DNA of 64,000 bases from Pseudomonas sp. GM78. GTDB lineage: Bacteria > Pseudomonadota > Gammaproteobacteria > Pseudomonadales > Pseudomonadaceae. The position numbers and the translations under genes are program-made. Under the pieces are notes generated by a model, which ran no database searches, was not told the DNA's origin, and saw only the letters and a program-made list of their open reading frames with translations. This document shows, piece after piece, positions 54,011-62,723 of this stretch (position 1 is its first letter; each line of letters starts with the position of its first letter). The DNA lies in NCBI RefSeq assembly GCF_000282475.1, contig NZ_AKJF01000017.1:62001-126000 (forward strand). The letters run 5' to 3'.

Positions 54011-54026
54011 AGGCACGATCATTGCT
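54011..54026 (+). promoter_or_regulatory. Sigma-54 promoter of the secreted-protein operon
   Basis: AGGCACGATCATTGCT: GG (54012-54013), ten bases, GC (54024-54025), matching GGCACG-N4-TTGCT completely except the first T. Predicted start near 54037, 56 bases before the ATG at 54093. Confidence 0.8.
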
Positions 54027-54092
54027 GACGCCGATTCAGAACCCTTCGACCGGGCTGCCCCCCAGCCAGTGTCATTTCGAGAGGACTGAATC

Positions 54093-55484
54093 ATGCACAA
54101 CAGATTGGCCCTACTGACAAGTTCGATCCTGCTTGCGTCACTCTGTGGCGGCACGGCGCAGGCAGCACTCTACGCTGTAGACCCGGGTGTCCCTGGAGAG
54201 CGCCCCTACCCCCTCGATAGCGGGAACAAGACCGGGTACGCCGCCTGGTATCAGGACACCCATGGCCGGATCCTGGACCTGTGCCTGAGCAAGGCGGTCA
54301 GCTCTCGCACAGCACCCACACCCGGGGCGCCTGCGTACATGTGCGTCCTCAACCCGGCACCCGGAGAGTTTGATGACACCCAACCCGTCGTCTTTCCGAC
54401 CAACTATCCCGATGAAACCTTCTGGTACGCCGCGGACGGCGCCATAACCGACGCTGCCAGTGGCATCGACCTGACCTACGTTGCGGCCATCGAAGCGGCG
54501 TTCAACGGCGAGATCGCGGACGGTCACCAACTGAGCTTCGCCCGTATCCGCATTCGCGTGGATGTTCCCGTAGCCGGCGTGTACACGGTTACCCACCCCT
54601 ATGGCGTCGAAGTGTTCAACGTAACGCCCGAAGAGTTCGCCGACACCGGCGGCACCCGGGCAATCAACATGACCCGCGATATCGGCATCGGTCCATCCGG
54701 GGACTATACCGGCGCGCTGAAGGGTGACATCGGCCCCTTCCTGCGCAGTCTCAATGGTCCCTACACCGAGACCAACCCGGAAACCGGCCAGCAGGAGAAA
54801 TTCATCGGCGACCCGAATCTGGAGGAGCAAGTGACTGGCAGCCCCTTCAATACCAACTACCTGCGTGTCCAGGGTCCCAACGGCATCGATACTCGCAGCG
54901 ACACATTCTCCGTTTCCGGCAAGCTCAGCGCCGTGGATCTGCCTGCCCCAGCCTTGGTCAAGCGTGCCAGCTACTCGCGCGGCAACTCCTCCGGTGGTGT
55001 GGTCGCGCATCAGGATGTCTTCACCATGGCTCCTCCGCCTCCCGGTACGGTCAACTTCCTGGACAGCACAGGCGCTACCGTGACCATGACGGAAGCCAAT
55101 TCGACCGGCAGCTGGTATGGCCAGTCGACAGTCAATCCGTCGGTACCGGCGACTTTGCAAGTGACCGCCGACAACCACCTGGCGGTCCCTACCCTCCTGG
55201 CGCCAACCACCGTCCCCGTGCAACTGACCGATCTGGTCACCATCAGCCGCGCCGAATACAGCCGCAGTACCGGTCGACTGACCATCGAGGCCTCGACCAG
55301 CGACCGCATCACGCCACCAAACCTGACCGCCTACGCCGGCAAGAGTGGTGCGCTGATCGGTGAACTTTCCGGCGGCGCCGACAAGTCGCTGTCGCCTAAC
55401 GCCGGCACAGTCCCTCCGGCGACCATTCGGGTGACTTCGGCGAACGGCGGCAGCGATACAGAAGAAGTGGTCATCGTCCAGTGA
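54093..55484 (+). CDS. Secreted protein of unrecognised family, paralogue of the next gene
   Basis: 463 residues with a clear signal peptide (LLTSSILLASLCGGTAQA). The N-terminal 230 residues contain LCLSKAVSSR..PGAPAYMC (paired Cys), FARIRIRVDVPVAGVYTVTHPYG and TETNPETGQQEKFIGDPN, all repeated in the next protein. The C-terminal part is Thr/Ser/Pro-rich beta sequence resembling Ig-like domains. I do not recognise a named family or a catalytic motif. AGAGGA seven bases before the ATG. Co-regulated with mnxG by matching sigma-54 promoters, so probably an extracellular or periplasmic partner of the oxidase. Confidence 0.8.
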   Translation: MHNRLALLTSSILLASLCGGTAQAALYAVDPGVPGERPYPLDSGNKTGYAAWYQDTHGRILDLCLSKAVSSRTAPTPGAPAYMCVLNPAPGEFDDTQPVVFPTNYPDETFWYAADGAITDAASGIDLTYVAAIEAAFNGEIADGHQLSFARIRIRVDVPVAGVYTVTHPYGVEVFNVTPEEFADTGGTRAINMTRDIGIGPSGDYTGALKGDIGPFLRSLNGPYTETNPETGQQEKFIGDPNLEEQVTGSPFNTNYLRVQGPNGIDTRSDTFSVSGKLSAVDLPAPALVKRASYSRGNSSGGVVAHQDVFTMAPPPPGTVNFLDSTGATVTMTEANSTGSWYGQSTVNPSVPATLQVTADNHLAVPTLLAPTTVPVQLTDLVTISRAEYSRSTGRLTIEASTSDRITPPNLTAYAGKSGALIGELSGGADKSLSPNAGTVPPATIRVTSANGGSDTEEVVIVQ

Positions 55485-55519
55485 CCCATCCGAATTCGGA
55501 TCAAGAGCCAGGAGGTAAC

Positions 55520-57820
55520 ATGAACAAGTGGCCACGTTTCATATTCAACACACTGAGCCTGTCCATCGCCATGGCAGGCGGTGCCAGCGCCGCCCTGCAG
55601 AGTTTCGATCCGGGACCCTACACCCTCGCCACCGGCCGGTTCCCGATGTGGTATCAGGACTTCAACAGCGTGAAGCTGGAGCTCTGCCTGTCCAAGACAG
55701 TCAGCTCCCGCGCACCGGGCACCCCTGACGCCCCCGGCTACATGTGTACCATTCCCGCCGAAGGCGGCTTCAATCCCGCCGAGCCCATCATCTTTCCCAA
55801 TAACTGGCCAGGCGAAAGCTTCTGGTTCACCGCTGACGCCAGCGTCGGCGACAGAACCTACGGCATCGAGCAGTACGTCGCCGCACTGGAAGCGGTGGCC
55901 GGCGAAGGCGAGATCGTCGATGGGGAACAGCACAACTTCGCCCGCATCCGTATCCGCGCCGCCGTTCCCACCGCGGGCATGTACACCGTGCGCCATCCGT
56001 ACGGGACCAAGGTGTACGTCGTCTCCACGACCGGGCGACGGGCGATCAACGACACCAGTGATATCGGCATCGCCACGCTCAATTACTCGGGCGCCTTGCA
56101 AGGAGCACTCGGGCCGTTCCTGTACAGCGCGACCGCCCCCAACAGCCTGACCAATGAAGCCGGTACGGAGATCGCCCGCTACTTCACCGAAACCAACCCG
56201 GAAACCGGCCTGCAGGAAAAATTCGTCGGCGACCCGAACATCCCTGACCAGGTGCGCGGTAGCCCGATCCTTGATGAACAGGGCAACCCGCAGAACTATG
56301 TGGAGATCTCAGGTCCTGCGGGCACACTGCGCACCAATCTGCTCTCGATCTCAGGCAAGATCTACGACGACCGTACCCAGACGCCGGTGGAGGTGGAGCG
56401 CGTCACCTACCAGCGTGACAGCAACGGCTCGCAGGTCGAAATATTTGCCGACTCGTTCCGTACCAACAACAGTACCCAGGCAGTGGCGCCGGCTGCATCG
56501 ACAGTGTGTTACCGCACCACTCTCATCCTCACCGGTACGCCACCGGGACCGTGCCTGCCTGGCGCGAATTTGTTGACGGATAACAACGGCTATTTCTACA
56601 CCCACTTTACGACACCCGCTGCCCCGCCATCAGTGGTGGTGCTGACAGCAAGCGAATTGGGTGGCGCGAACAAACCCACCTCGGTATCACGTACGCCAGT
56701 CGATGTGGTGAAAGTCAGTACGGCTCGATACGACCCGGCCAATCACCGCCTGACCATCACCGCGAGTTCCAGCGACAAGGTCCTCAATCCCGGCCTCGTC
56801 GCCCAGGGATACGGTCCTCTGCCAGTAGATGGAACGCTGGTGGTCAATGATCTGACCCAGCCACCGGAAAGCGTCACCGTGAAATCGGCTGCTGGCGGAG
56901 CGGACAGTGAGCCTGTGACCGTTACCGGCATCGTCGAAGTCCCTGCCGACAACGAAAAACCCCTGGCCGTGGCGGATAACATCAGCACCAGTTCGGGCGT
57001 ACCGATCACCATCAACGTGCTGGCCAATGACAGCGATCCCGACAACAACACTCCGCTGACCATCGGCAGCTTCGTACCGCCGGCGGCAGGCCAGGGTACG
57101 GTGACGCTCAATGGCACCACCAGCCTGACCTACACGCCACCGGCGACCAATGTCCCGCTGCAGGCGACCTTCAGCTACATCGCCCTCGACAACAAAGGCC
57201 TCGCATCGGAGCCAGCAACGGTCACGGTCAACGTGAGCCCGAACCAGGCACCTGTCGCCAATAACGACACCGCAGCCACCCAAGGTGGAACGCTGACGCT
57301 CAACGTATTGCTCAACGACGCCGACCCCGAAGGCAACGCCCCCTTGAGCGTCATCATCCTCACCCAGCCGGCGGCTGGCCAGGGCAGTGTCAGTACCGAC
57401 GGCACGGTGGTGACCTACACCGCACCGCAGAACATCACGAGTGCCTTTTCCACCACCTTCACCTATCAGGTCCGGGATTCGCTCGGAGCACTTTCGGCAC
57501 CGGCCACCGTCACCGTGCAAGTCACACCCTTGGTAACGCAGGAGAACTTGGTGCTGACCTCCGCCGTGGCACGGGCGCGCGCCAACGACCGCTTCACCTG
57601 GGACCTGTCTGGGACAACCTCGGCCGTGGTCGGAAACACCATCACCGTTCAGGTCTCCACTGCCAGTGGCCTGGTTACGTTGGGCAGCACTACAGTGCCG
57701 GTCACCGGCCGCTGGCGGCTGTCGGCGACCACCACGACCGTAGTGCCCAGCGCCAACCCAACGGTCACGATCCGATCATCGCTTGGAACCGTGCGCACGG
57801 CACCGTTGGTGGTCCAGTAG
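55520..57820 (+). CDS. Secreted protein with Ig/cadherin-like repeats, paralogue of the preceding gene
   Basis: 766 residues, signal peptide ending GGASAA. Residues about 25-300 repeat the preceding protein's blocks (LCLSKTVSSR..PDAPGYMC, FARIRIRAAVPTAGMYTVRHPYG, TETNPETGLQEKFVGDPN). Two tandem Big_9/cadherin-like domains follow (about 483-572 and 573-672), each with NVLxNDxDPxxNxPL and PAAGQGxV, a calcium-binding style. A last beta domain (673-766) ends VRTAPLVVQ. ATG 55520 is chosen with AGGAGG just upstream. Adhesion or matrix association is inferred. No sortase, autotransporter or type I export signal is evident. Confidence 0.82.
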   Translation: MNKWPRFIFNTLSLSIAMAGGASAALQSFDPGPYTLATGRFPMWYQDFNSVKLELCLSKTVSSRAPGTPDAPGYMCTIPAEGGFNPAEPIIFPNNWPGESFWFTADASVGDRTYGIEQYVAALEAVAGEGEIVDGEQHNFARIRIRAAVPTAGMYTVRHPYGTKVYVVSTTGRRAINDTSDIGIATLNYSGALQGALGPFLYSATAPNSLTNEAGTEIARYFTETNPETGLQEKFVGDPNIPDQVRGSPILDEQGNPQNYVEISGPAGTLRTNLLSISGKIYDDRTQTPVEVERVTYQRDSNGSQVEIFADSFRTNNSTQAVAPAASTVCYRTTLILTGTPPGPCLPGANLLTDNNGYFYTHFTTPAAPPSVVVLTASELGGANKPTSVSRTPVDVVKVSTARYDPANHRLTITASSSDKVLNPGLVAQGYGPLPVDGTLVVNDLTQPPESVTVKSAAGGADSEPVTVTGIVEVPADNEKPLAVADNISTSSGVPITINVLANDSDPDNNTPLTIGSFVPPAAGQGTVTLNGTTSLTYTPPATNVPLQATFSYIALDNKGLASEPATVTVNVSPNQAPVANNDTAATQGGTLTLNVLLNDADPEGNAPLSVIILTQPAAGQGSVSTDGTVVTYTAPQNITSAFSTTFTYQVRDSLGALSAPATVTVQVTPLVTQENLVLTSAVARARANDRFTWDLSGTTSAVVGNTITVQVSTASGLVTLGSTTVPVTGRWRLSATTTTVVPSANPTVTIRSSLGTVRTAPLVVQ

Positions 57821-57825
57821 CGACT

Positions 57826-57855
57826 CGCCCCACCTTCGTCACCGGAGGTGGGGCG
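57826..57855 (+). terminator. Hairpin after the secreted-protein operon
   Basis: CGCCCCACCT and AGGTGGGGCG form a perfect 10-bp stem with a 10-base loop, five bases past the stop. It lacks a T run on the plus strand, so it may stabilise or end the message. Confidence 0.55.
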
Positions 57856-58040
57856 CACCCAATGAAAGCGTCTTGATTCGAATCTGAAAGGAACCGACCT
57901 GGTGGATCACTCGCAAGCCACTCTCAATGAGTGGCCAGGCAGCTAAGTAGCCACCCTCGGAAACCTGCCTGCCGTAGTGCTTCCCCCGGAATGCGCTACT
58001 AAGGTGGCGAAGCTCGGCCAGCCTCACCTTCTCCGATTGC

Positions 58041-58976
58041 TCAGTCGCCCATCGACCCCAAAAGCCACTGGCAAAAGATCTCGGCAGAAGCAGAGCGCTT
58101 GCGATGCTTGAGCGACACAAGGAATTCACCATTGCCTGTCACGCATTCAAAAGGTGTCACCCGCTGCAGTTCTCCCTTGGCCAGCGCCTCATCCGCCATG
58201 AACGTCCACGCCAGGCCGATGCCCATGCCTTGCTGAACGGCGCGATAGGCCAATGTCAGCTGGTTGAAGACCGGGGCTTTGTCCCGCGCTACATAGTCGA
58301 TGCCAAAGTGGCCAAACCATTGGCGCCAGTCCAGGCATTGCCAGGCGCAGGTGTCGATCTGCACCAGGTTGGCTTGCGCCAACTGCTCCAGCGTCTTGAC
58401 CGCCGAGACATCCAGTGAAGGATGCGCCACGGCATAGACGATTTCCGGCAGCAGGAAATCGCTGTCCAGCGAGGGCCATTCGCCAGAACCGTAGAGAATG
58501 CCCACGTCAAAATCATTCAGGCTGGCCTCGTCGAACTCGTTGATCGCATGCACGTGCACGGCGATGTCGGGGTAGGCCTTGTTGAATTCGATCAACTTGG
58601 GGAACAACCAGAACTGGGCCAGGGCATGGGTCGCCAGCACCGAGACGGCGTTGGATTGATGCACATTGCGAATTCGCGTGACGCTTTGGTACATCGTGGT
58701 GAGCAGCATGTTGACCGTCATCAGCAGCTCCTCGCCGGCGCCGGTCAAGGTGACACCCCGCGGTTTGCGCTCGAACAGCGCAACGCCCATGCCGTCCTCG
58801 AGCAGGCGCATCTGTTTGCTCACGGCGCTCTGGGTCAGAAACATTTCGCCAGCGGCCCCCGTGAAGCTTTTGTGGCGTCCCACAGCCTCGAACGTGATCA
58901 GGGTCTCCAAGGGGGGCAAGGTACGCAGGTAACGGTTGATGAGGATTCTCCAGGCTTGGTGACTGCACACCGACAT
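58041..58976 (-). CDS. LysR-family regulator, GcvA-like
   Basis: About 311 residues: HTH LPPLETLITFEAVGRHKSFTGAAGEMFLTQSAVSKQMRLLEDGMGVALFERKPRGVTLT and a GcvA-type effector domain (CAWQCLDWRQWFGHFGID). The N-terminus is uncertain. ATGs at 58976 and 58982 lack good ribosome sites, while GGAG followed seven bases later by an in-frame ATC at 58940 would start the protein just before RYLRTLPPLE, where the family begins. Divergent from the EamA gene, its probable target. Confidence 0.82.
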   Translation of the reverse strand: MSVCSHQAWRILINRYLRTLPPLETLITFEAVGRHKSFTGAAGEMFLTQSAVSKQMRLLEDGMGVALFERKPRGVTLTGAGEELLMTVNMLLTTMYQSVTRIRNVHQSNAVSVLATHALAQFWLFPKLIEFNKAYPDIAVHVHAINEFDEASLNDFDVGILYGSGEWPSLDSDFLLPEIVYAVAHPSLDVSAVKTLEQLAQANLVQIDTCAWQCLDWRQWFGHFGIDYVARDKAPVFNQLTLAYRAVQQGMGIGLAWTFMADEALAKGELQRVTPFECVTGNGEFLVSLKHRKRSASAEIFCQWLLGSMGD

Positions 58977-59069
58977 TCCCATGCGGAATGGGTGACCCAC
59001 TTTTTATCGCAGGTGGCGCTTATATAGCATGGCTAGAATGCCGCTAAACAGCCTGTCAGAGCCGAGAAG

Positions 59070-60011
59070 ATGAACAGTGGGATTGTATTTGCGATATTGG
59101 CAGGTGCCATTTGGGGTGGAGTGATTATCGGCCCTTCGTTGCTGCCCGAATTCAACGCCGTGCTGATCAGCAGTGTGCGGTTTACCCTCTATGGGCTGAT
59201 CTCGCTTCTCGTGGCTTTGCCCATTGCATCGCGCCTGCTCGCCCGTTTGACGCGCAAGGATGTCTTTATACTGCTGCGTTTGTCATTGACCGGTAATGTC
59301 CTGAACTACGCGCTGTTGGGCGCTTCCGTACAACTGAGCGGGGTGACGGCGGCGGCCCTGATCAACGGCATGATGCCGGTTGCCATTACCTTTCTGGGGC
59401 GTGGCGATGCGGGGTCCCTGCCCCTGACAAAGCTCAAGCTGCCCCTGTTGCTGGTATTCCTGGGCATCGTATCGGTCAGTCTGGAGCACTCAGGCGCGCG
59501 GGCGGCGGGTACGTCACTGTCTTCCCAGTTGCTGGGCCTGGCCTGCGGCTTCAGCGGTGTGGTCTGCTGGTCGTGGTACGCCACCCACAATGCCCGTTAT
59601 CTCAAGCAAAGCCATTTCAACAGTAGCGAATGGTCGACACTGCTGGGCATCGTGACGGGCATCGTGGCAGTCGTGTTCGGCATCGCTGCCTTGATGTTGT
59701 TCCCCAACCTGGTACCGGCTCAGGTTGAAAGCAGCCGCTGGATGGCGTTGCTGTGGGTCTGCCTGTTCCTTGCACTGTGTGGTTCGTGGCTGGCCAACGG
59801 GCTGTGGAATGCCTGCTCGCGTCGAATGGCCACGTCGTTGAGCGGGCAGATGATCGTGTTCGAAACGCTGTTTGCCTGTGTCTACGGTTTTCTGTTCAGC
59901 CAGCGGGTGCCTGGTTTGATGGAGGTTACCTCGATCGTGTTGCTGGTGGGTGGCGTGGTCTGGGCGGCGAAGCGTCACCGCGTGGTCCCGGTGAAACATG
60001 CAGAACCGTAG
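59070..60011 (+). CDS. EamA/DMT-family transporter
   Basis: 313 residues, ten membrane segments from two EamA repeats (about 5-135 and 150-300). Features: GAIWGGVIIGPSLLPEF at TM1 and ALINGMMPVAITFLG closing the first repeat. Usually metabolite or amino-acid exporters. Divergent from the GcvA-like regulator; 70-94 bases separate them, with no other gene nearby. Confidence 0.88.
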   Translation: MNSGIVFAILAGAIWGGVIIGPSLLPEFNAVLISSVRFTLYGLISLLVALPIASRLLARLTRKDVFILLRLSLTGNVLNYALLGASVQLSGVTAAALINGMMPVAITFLGRGDAGSLPLTKLKLPLLLVFLGIVSVSLEHSGARAAGTSLSSQLLGLACGFSGVVCWSWYATHNARYLKQSHFNSSEWSTLLGIVTGIVAVVFGIAALMLFPNLVPAQVESSRWMALLWVCLFLALCGSWLANGLWNACSRRMATSLSGQMIVFETLFACVYGFLFSQRVPGLMEVTSIVLLVGGVVWAAKRHRVVPVKHAEP

Positions 60012-60050
60012 CCGCTGCAGGCAAATCCCACAGTCTAAATAGCTCCGCAC

Positions 60051-60092
60051 CCTTTTCAGCCCTCCCTTTTCAGCCCTCCCTTTTCAGCCCCT
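60051..60092. repeat. 14-bp tandem repeat, three copies
   Basis: CCTTTTCAGCCCTC at 60051-60064 and 60065-60078, then a third copy (60079-60092) differing only at its end. In the 287-base spacer between the EamA gene and the NTF2-like operon; possibly slippage-prone, no function assigned. Confidence 0.85.
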
Positions 60093-60174
60093 CCAACACC
60101 CTGATCCATCTCATCGATCATGCCCAACAAGGAATGCGCAGAACCACTCTTGACCCGCCCACCTTGGAAATAGT

Positions 60175-60248
60175 TGTACAAAAAAATTGACTTGTACAGG
60201 CCGCATCCTATCCTTCAAATAGCTATACAAAACTCATGTACCTGTACA
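60175..60248 (+). promoter_or_regulatory. Sigma-70 promoter with TGTACA operators (LitR/CarH-like)
   Basis: TGTACA (60175-60180), 12 bases, TGTACA (60193-60198) flank a -35 TTGACT (60187-60192); -10 TATCCT is at 60209-60214, 16 bases away. Downstream lie TATACA (60224-60229) and TGTACA (60243-60248). The first pair fits the T(G/A)TACA-N12-TGTA(C/T)A motif that I recall for LitR, the B12-based light-sensing MerR repressor of P. putida. A repressor there would block the promoter. No MerR gene is in the window. Confidence 0.7.
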
Positions 60249-60298
60249 AGAAAAAGAAACAGGGGAAATTCCATGCCTGCCAGCAATGGAGACACGAC

Positions 60299-60721
60299 GT
60301 GGCTGATTTCTTGCGATGTTTCGCCAGCGAATTTGCAGCGCTGGACGGCAGCAATCTGCACAGGCTCGAGCAGCTGTACAGTCACGACGTACGCTTCAGT
60401 GATCCGCTCCATGAGATCCAGGGCCTGCCAGCGCTGCAGGAATACTTCACTGAGCTATACGCCAACGTCAGCGAGCTTGGCTTCACGTTCCACGGCCATG
60501 ACCAGGTGCAGGACGGCGTCGGTTACCTACGCTGGACCCTGCATTATCGCCATCCCCGCTTGCACCATGGCCAACCCATAGAGGTCGTTGGCTGTTCGTA
60601 CCTGCTGTGGCACGAAAAGGTGTATCAGCATCGCGACTACTTTGATGCAGGCGCCCTGCTCTATGAGCACTTGCCCCTGATGGGCACCGCGATTGGCTGG
60701 CTGAAAGGGAGGTTGGCATGA
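60299..60721 (+). CDS. NTF2-like (SnoaL-type) small protein
   Basis: 140 residues with an NTF2-like cone fold: FAALDGSNLHRLEQLYSHDVRFSDPLHEIQGLPALQEYFTELYANVSEL. I chose the GTG at 60299 because GGAGA lies six bases upstream. The longer frame from ATG 60236 runs through the operator region, has no ribosome site and adds a Lys-rich tail foreign to the family. First gene of an overlapping operon (four-base overlap with the next). Function unknown; such proteins accompany light-induced lipid-modifying genes in Pseudomonas. Confidence 0.8.
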   Translation: MADFLRCFASEFAALDGSNLHRLEQLYSHDVRFSDPLHEIQGLPALQEYFTELYANVSELGFTFHGHDQVQDGVGYLRWTLHYRHPRLHHGQPIEVVGCSYLLWHEKVYQHRDYFDAGALLYEHLPLMGTAIGWLKGRLA

Positions 60722-61479
60722 AACGCATCTGGCTCACCGGAGCCAGCAGCGGCATAGGTGCCGCCCTGGCGGAGATCCTGTTGACCCAAGGTCATTTCCT
60801 GGCTGTCAGCGCCCGCAATGCAGAGGCCCTGGAAAAACTACACGGGGGTTATCCGCAGCAGGTACTGCTTTTGCCCGGCGACCTGACCGAGCCAGGCGTA
60901 GTTCAAGCCATGGGTGAGCGAATCGGGCAAGCCTGGGGCCACCTGGACCAGGTCATCCTCAACGCTGGCACCTGCGAGTATGTGGACTCAGGCGCCTTTG
61001 AAGCCTACATGATCGAACGTGTGATGCGGGCCAATCTGTTTTCCGCCGCCTATTGCGTGGAAGCTGCCCTACCGCTGTTGCGCAAGGCTGCGCGGCCGCA
61101 TCTGGTGGCCGTGTGCAGCTCGGTGACCTACCTGCCGTTACCGCGCGCCGAAGCGTACGGCGCCTCCAAGGCGGCAATGCGTTACCTGTTTCAATCGTTG
61201 CGCATCGACCTGGCACACGAGGGTATCGACGTCACGCTCGTCAGCCCGGGCTTCGTCGATACGCCACTCACGCGACAGAACGATTTTCCGATGCCGATGC
61301 GTTGGCCGGTCGGCAAAGCTGCCGTCTACATCGCCACCCGACTGGAAAAACGACCCCTGGAAATTGCCTTTCCCGGGCCATTCATTGCCGCCCTGCGCGC
61401 ACTGGCCTTATTGCCTCAACGCCTGCAACTGACGCTGGGCAGACGCATGGCGCGTCCGGTCACGCAAGAGCCATCATGA
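60718..61479 (+). CDS. Short-chain dehydrogenase/reductase
   Basis: 253 residues: WLTGASSGIGAALAEIL cofactor loop, LNAGTCEYVD in place of the NNAG motif, catalytic Ser in AVCSSVTYLPL and YGASKAAMRYL (Tyr, Lys), SPGFVDTPLT. A basic residue after the second strand (SARNAEAL) suggests NADP. Start overlaps the NTF2-like stop and its stop overlaps the next ATG. Probably acts on a membrane-lipid or fatty intermediate; inference from neighbours. Confidence 0.9.
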   Translation: MKRIWLTGASSGIGAALAEILLTQGHFLAVSARNAEALEKLHGGYPQQVLLLPGDLTEPGVVQAMGERIGQAWGHLDQVILNAGTCEYVDSGAFEAYMIERVMRANLFSAAYCVEAALPLLRKAARPHLVAVCSSVTYLPLPRAEAYGASKAAMRYLFQSLRIDLAHEGIDVTLVSPGFVDTPLTRQNDFPMPMRWPVGKAAVYIATRLEKRPLEIAFPGPFIAALRALALLPQRLQLTLGRRMARPVTQEPS

Positions 61480-62723
61480 AAATCGCCATCATCGGCAGCG
61501 GCATTTCCGGCCTGACCTGCGCCCACCTGCTCAACCGTCGGCACGATGTCACGGTATTCGAGGCCAGTGACTGGATCGGTGGCCATAGCCATACCGTTGA
61601 CGTTGAGGTTCAGGGCGAACGCCATGCCATCGATACAGGTTTTATCGTCTTCAACGACTGGACCTATCCCAATTTCATCCGTCTGCTGGATCAACTCGGC
61701 GTGGCCTCGCAACCCACCGAGATGAGCTTCTCGGTTCGGGATCCGCAGACCGGCCTCGAATACAATGGCGGCAACCTCAACCAGGTGTTTGCCCAGCGGC
61801 GCAATCTGCTTTCACCCGGATTCTGGGGCATGTTGCGCGAGATTCTGCGCTTCAATCGCCAAGCCCTGCGTGACCTCGACGAACAGCGCATAACCGCCGA
61901 CACCACGCTGGGAGACTATCTGCGGCAAAACGGCTACGGCCAGCGTTTTATCGAACATTACATAGTGCCCATGGGGTCGGCTATCTGGTCGATGTCACTG
62001 GGCGACATGCAGCGTTTTCCGCTGCAATTCTTCGTGCGCTTTTGCAAAAATCACGGGCTCCTGTCAGTCACCCATCGGCCGCAATGGCGTGTGGTCAGCG
62101 GCGGTTCGCGTCGTTACGTAGCCGCGCTGAGCGAAGGCTTTGTCGAGCGAATCCACTTCAATTGCCCGGTATATCGGGTGGAGCGTGACGTGGGTGGGGT
62201 CACCCTGCACTGTGCGACAGGCAGCACGCGTTTTGACAACGTCGTGTTCGCCTGTCACAGCGACCAGGCGTTACGGCTGCTGGCCGCTCCCAGCCAGGCC
62301 GAGCGGGAGATACTCGGCGCACTGCATTACGCCGACAACGATGTGGTGCTGCACAGCGATACCCGCCTGTTGCCGAACCGTCGCCGAGCGTGGGCGAGCT
62401 GGAATTACCGCCTCGGCGGCTCGGCCCGGCAGCTGGCCGCTGTCACCTACAACATGAATATCCTCCAGGGGCTTTCGAGCAACACCACCTTTTGCGTCAG
62501 CCTGAACCAGACTGCGGCCATTGACCCGGGCAAAATCCTCAAGCGCTTGCGCTACGCCCATCCGCAATACAGCCAGGCAGGCCTGGTCGCACAGGCACGC
62601 TGGCAAGAATTACAGGGTGCCCGGTTCAGCTATTACTGCGGCGCCTACTGGGCCAACGGTTTCCACGAGGATGGCGTGGTCAGCGCCTTGCGAGTGGCAG
62701 CCGCTTTCGGAGAACAGTTGTGA
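61476..62723 (+). CDS. FAD-dependent amine-oxidase-like oxidoreductase
   Basis: 415 residues. N-terminal FAD fold MKIAIIGSGISGLTCAHLLNRRHDVTVFEASDWIGGHSHTVDV, then DTGFIVFNDWTYPNF and a C-terminal YCGAYWANGFHEDGVVSALRVA. It belongs to the flavoprotein family found beside DUF1365 and Cfa-like genes, often annotated as an NAD/FAD-binding or desaturase-like protein. Start ATG 61476 overlaps the SDR stop (ATGA); earlier in-frame starts lie inside the SDR gene and are rejected. Confidence 0.9.
   Translation: MKIAIIGSGISGLTCAHLLNRRHDVTVFEASDWIGGHSHTVDVEVQGERHAIDTGFIVFNDWTYPNFIRLLDQLGVASQPTEMSFSVRDPQTGLEYNGGNLNQVFAQRRNLLSPGFWGMLREILRFNRQALRDLDEQRITADTTLGDYLRQNGYGQRFIEHYIVPMGSAIWSMSLGDMQRFPLQFFVRFCKNHGLLSVTHRPQWRVVSGGSRRYVAALSEGFVERIHFNCPVYRVERDVGGVTLHCATGSTRFDNVVFACHSDQALRLLAAPSQAEREILGALHYADNDVVLHSDTRLLPNRRRAWASWNYRLGGSARQLAAVTYNMNILQGLSSNTTFCVSLNQTAAIDPGKILKRLRYAHPQYSQAGLVAQARWQELQGARFSYYCGAYWANGFHEDGVVSALRVAAAFGEQL

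Larger units (their letters stand above)
53352..54092. other. 741-base AT-richer regulatory spacer between mnxG and the secreted-protein genes
   Basis: No credible gene is present; frames are short and lack ribosome sites. It holds two outward sigma-54 promoters (53399 and 54011), four TCCCCCAC repeats, a CCCAC-CA-GTGGG dyad (53681-53692) and GC(GC) alternation near 53543. Its composition is clearly lower in GC than the flanking genes. Confidence 0.7.

Noticed and set aside
61053-61475. Upstream extension of the FAD oxidoreductase frame
   Set aside because: Lies wholly within the SDR gene in another frame; the Rossmann motif begins at the ATG at 61476, which overlaps the SDR stop.
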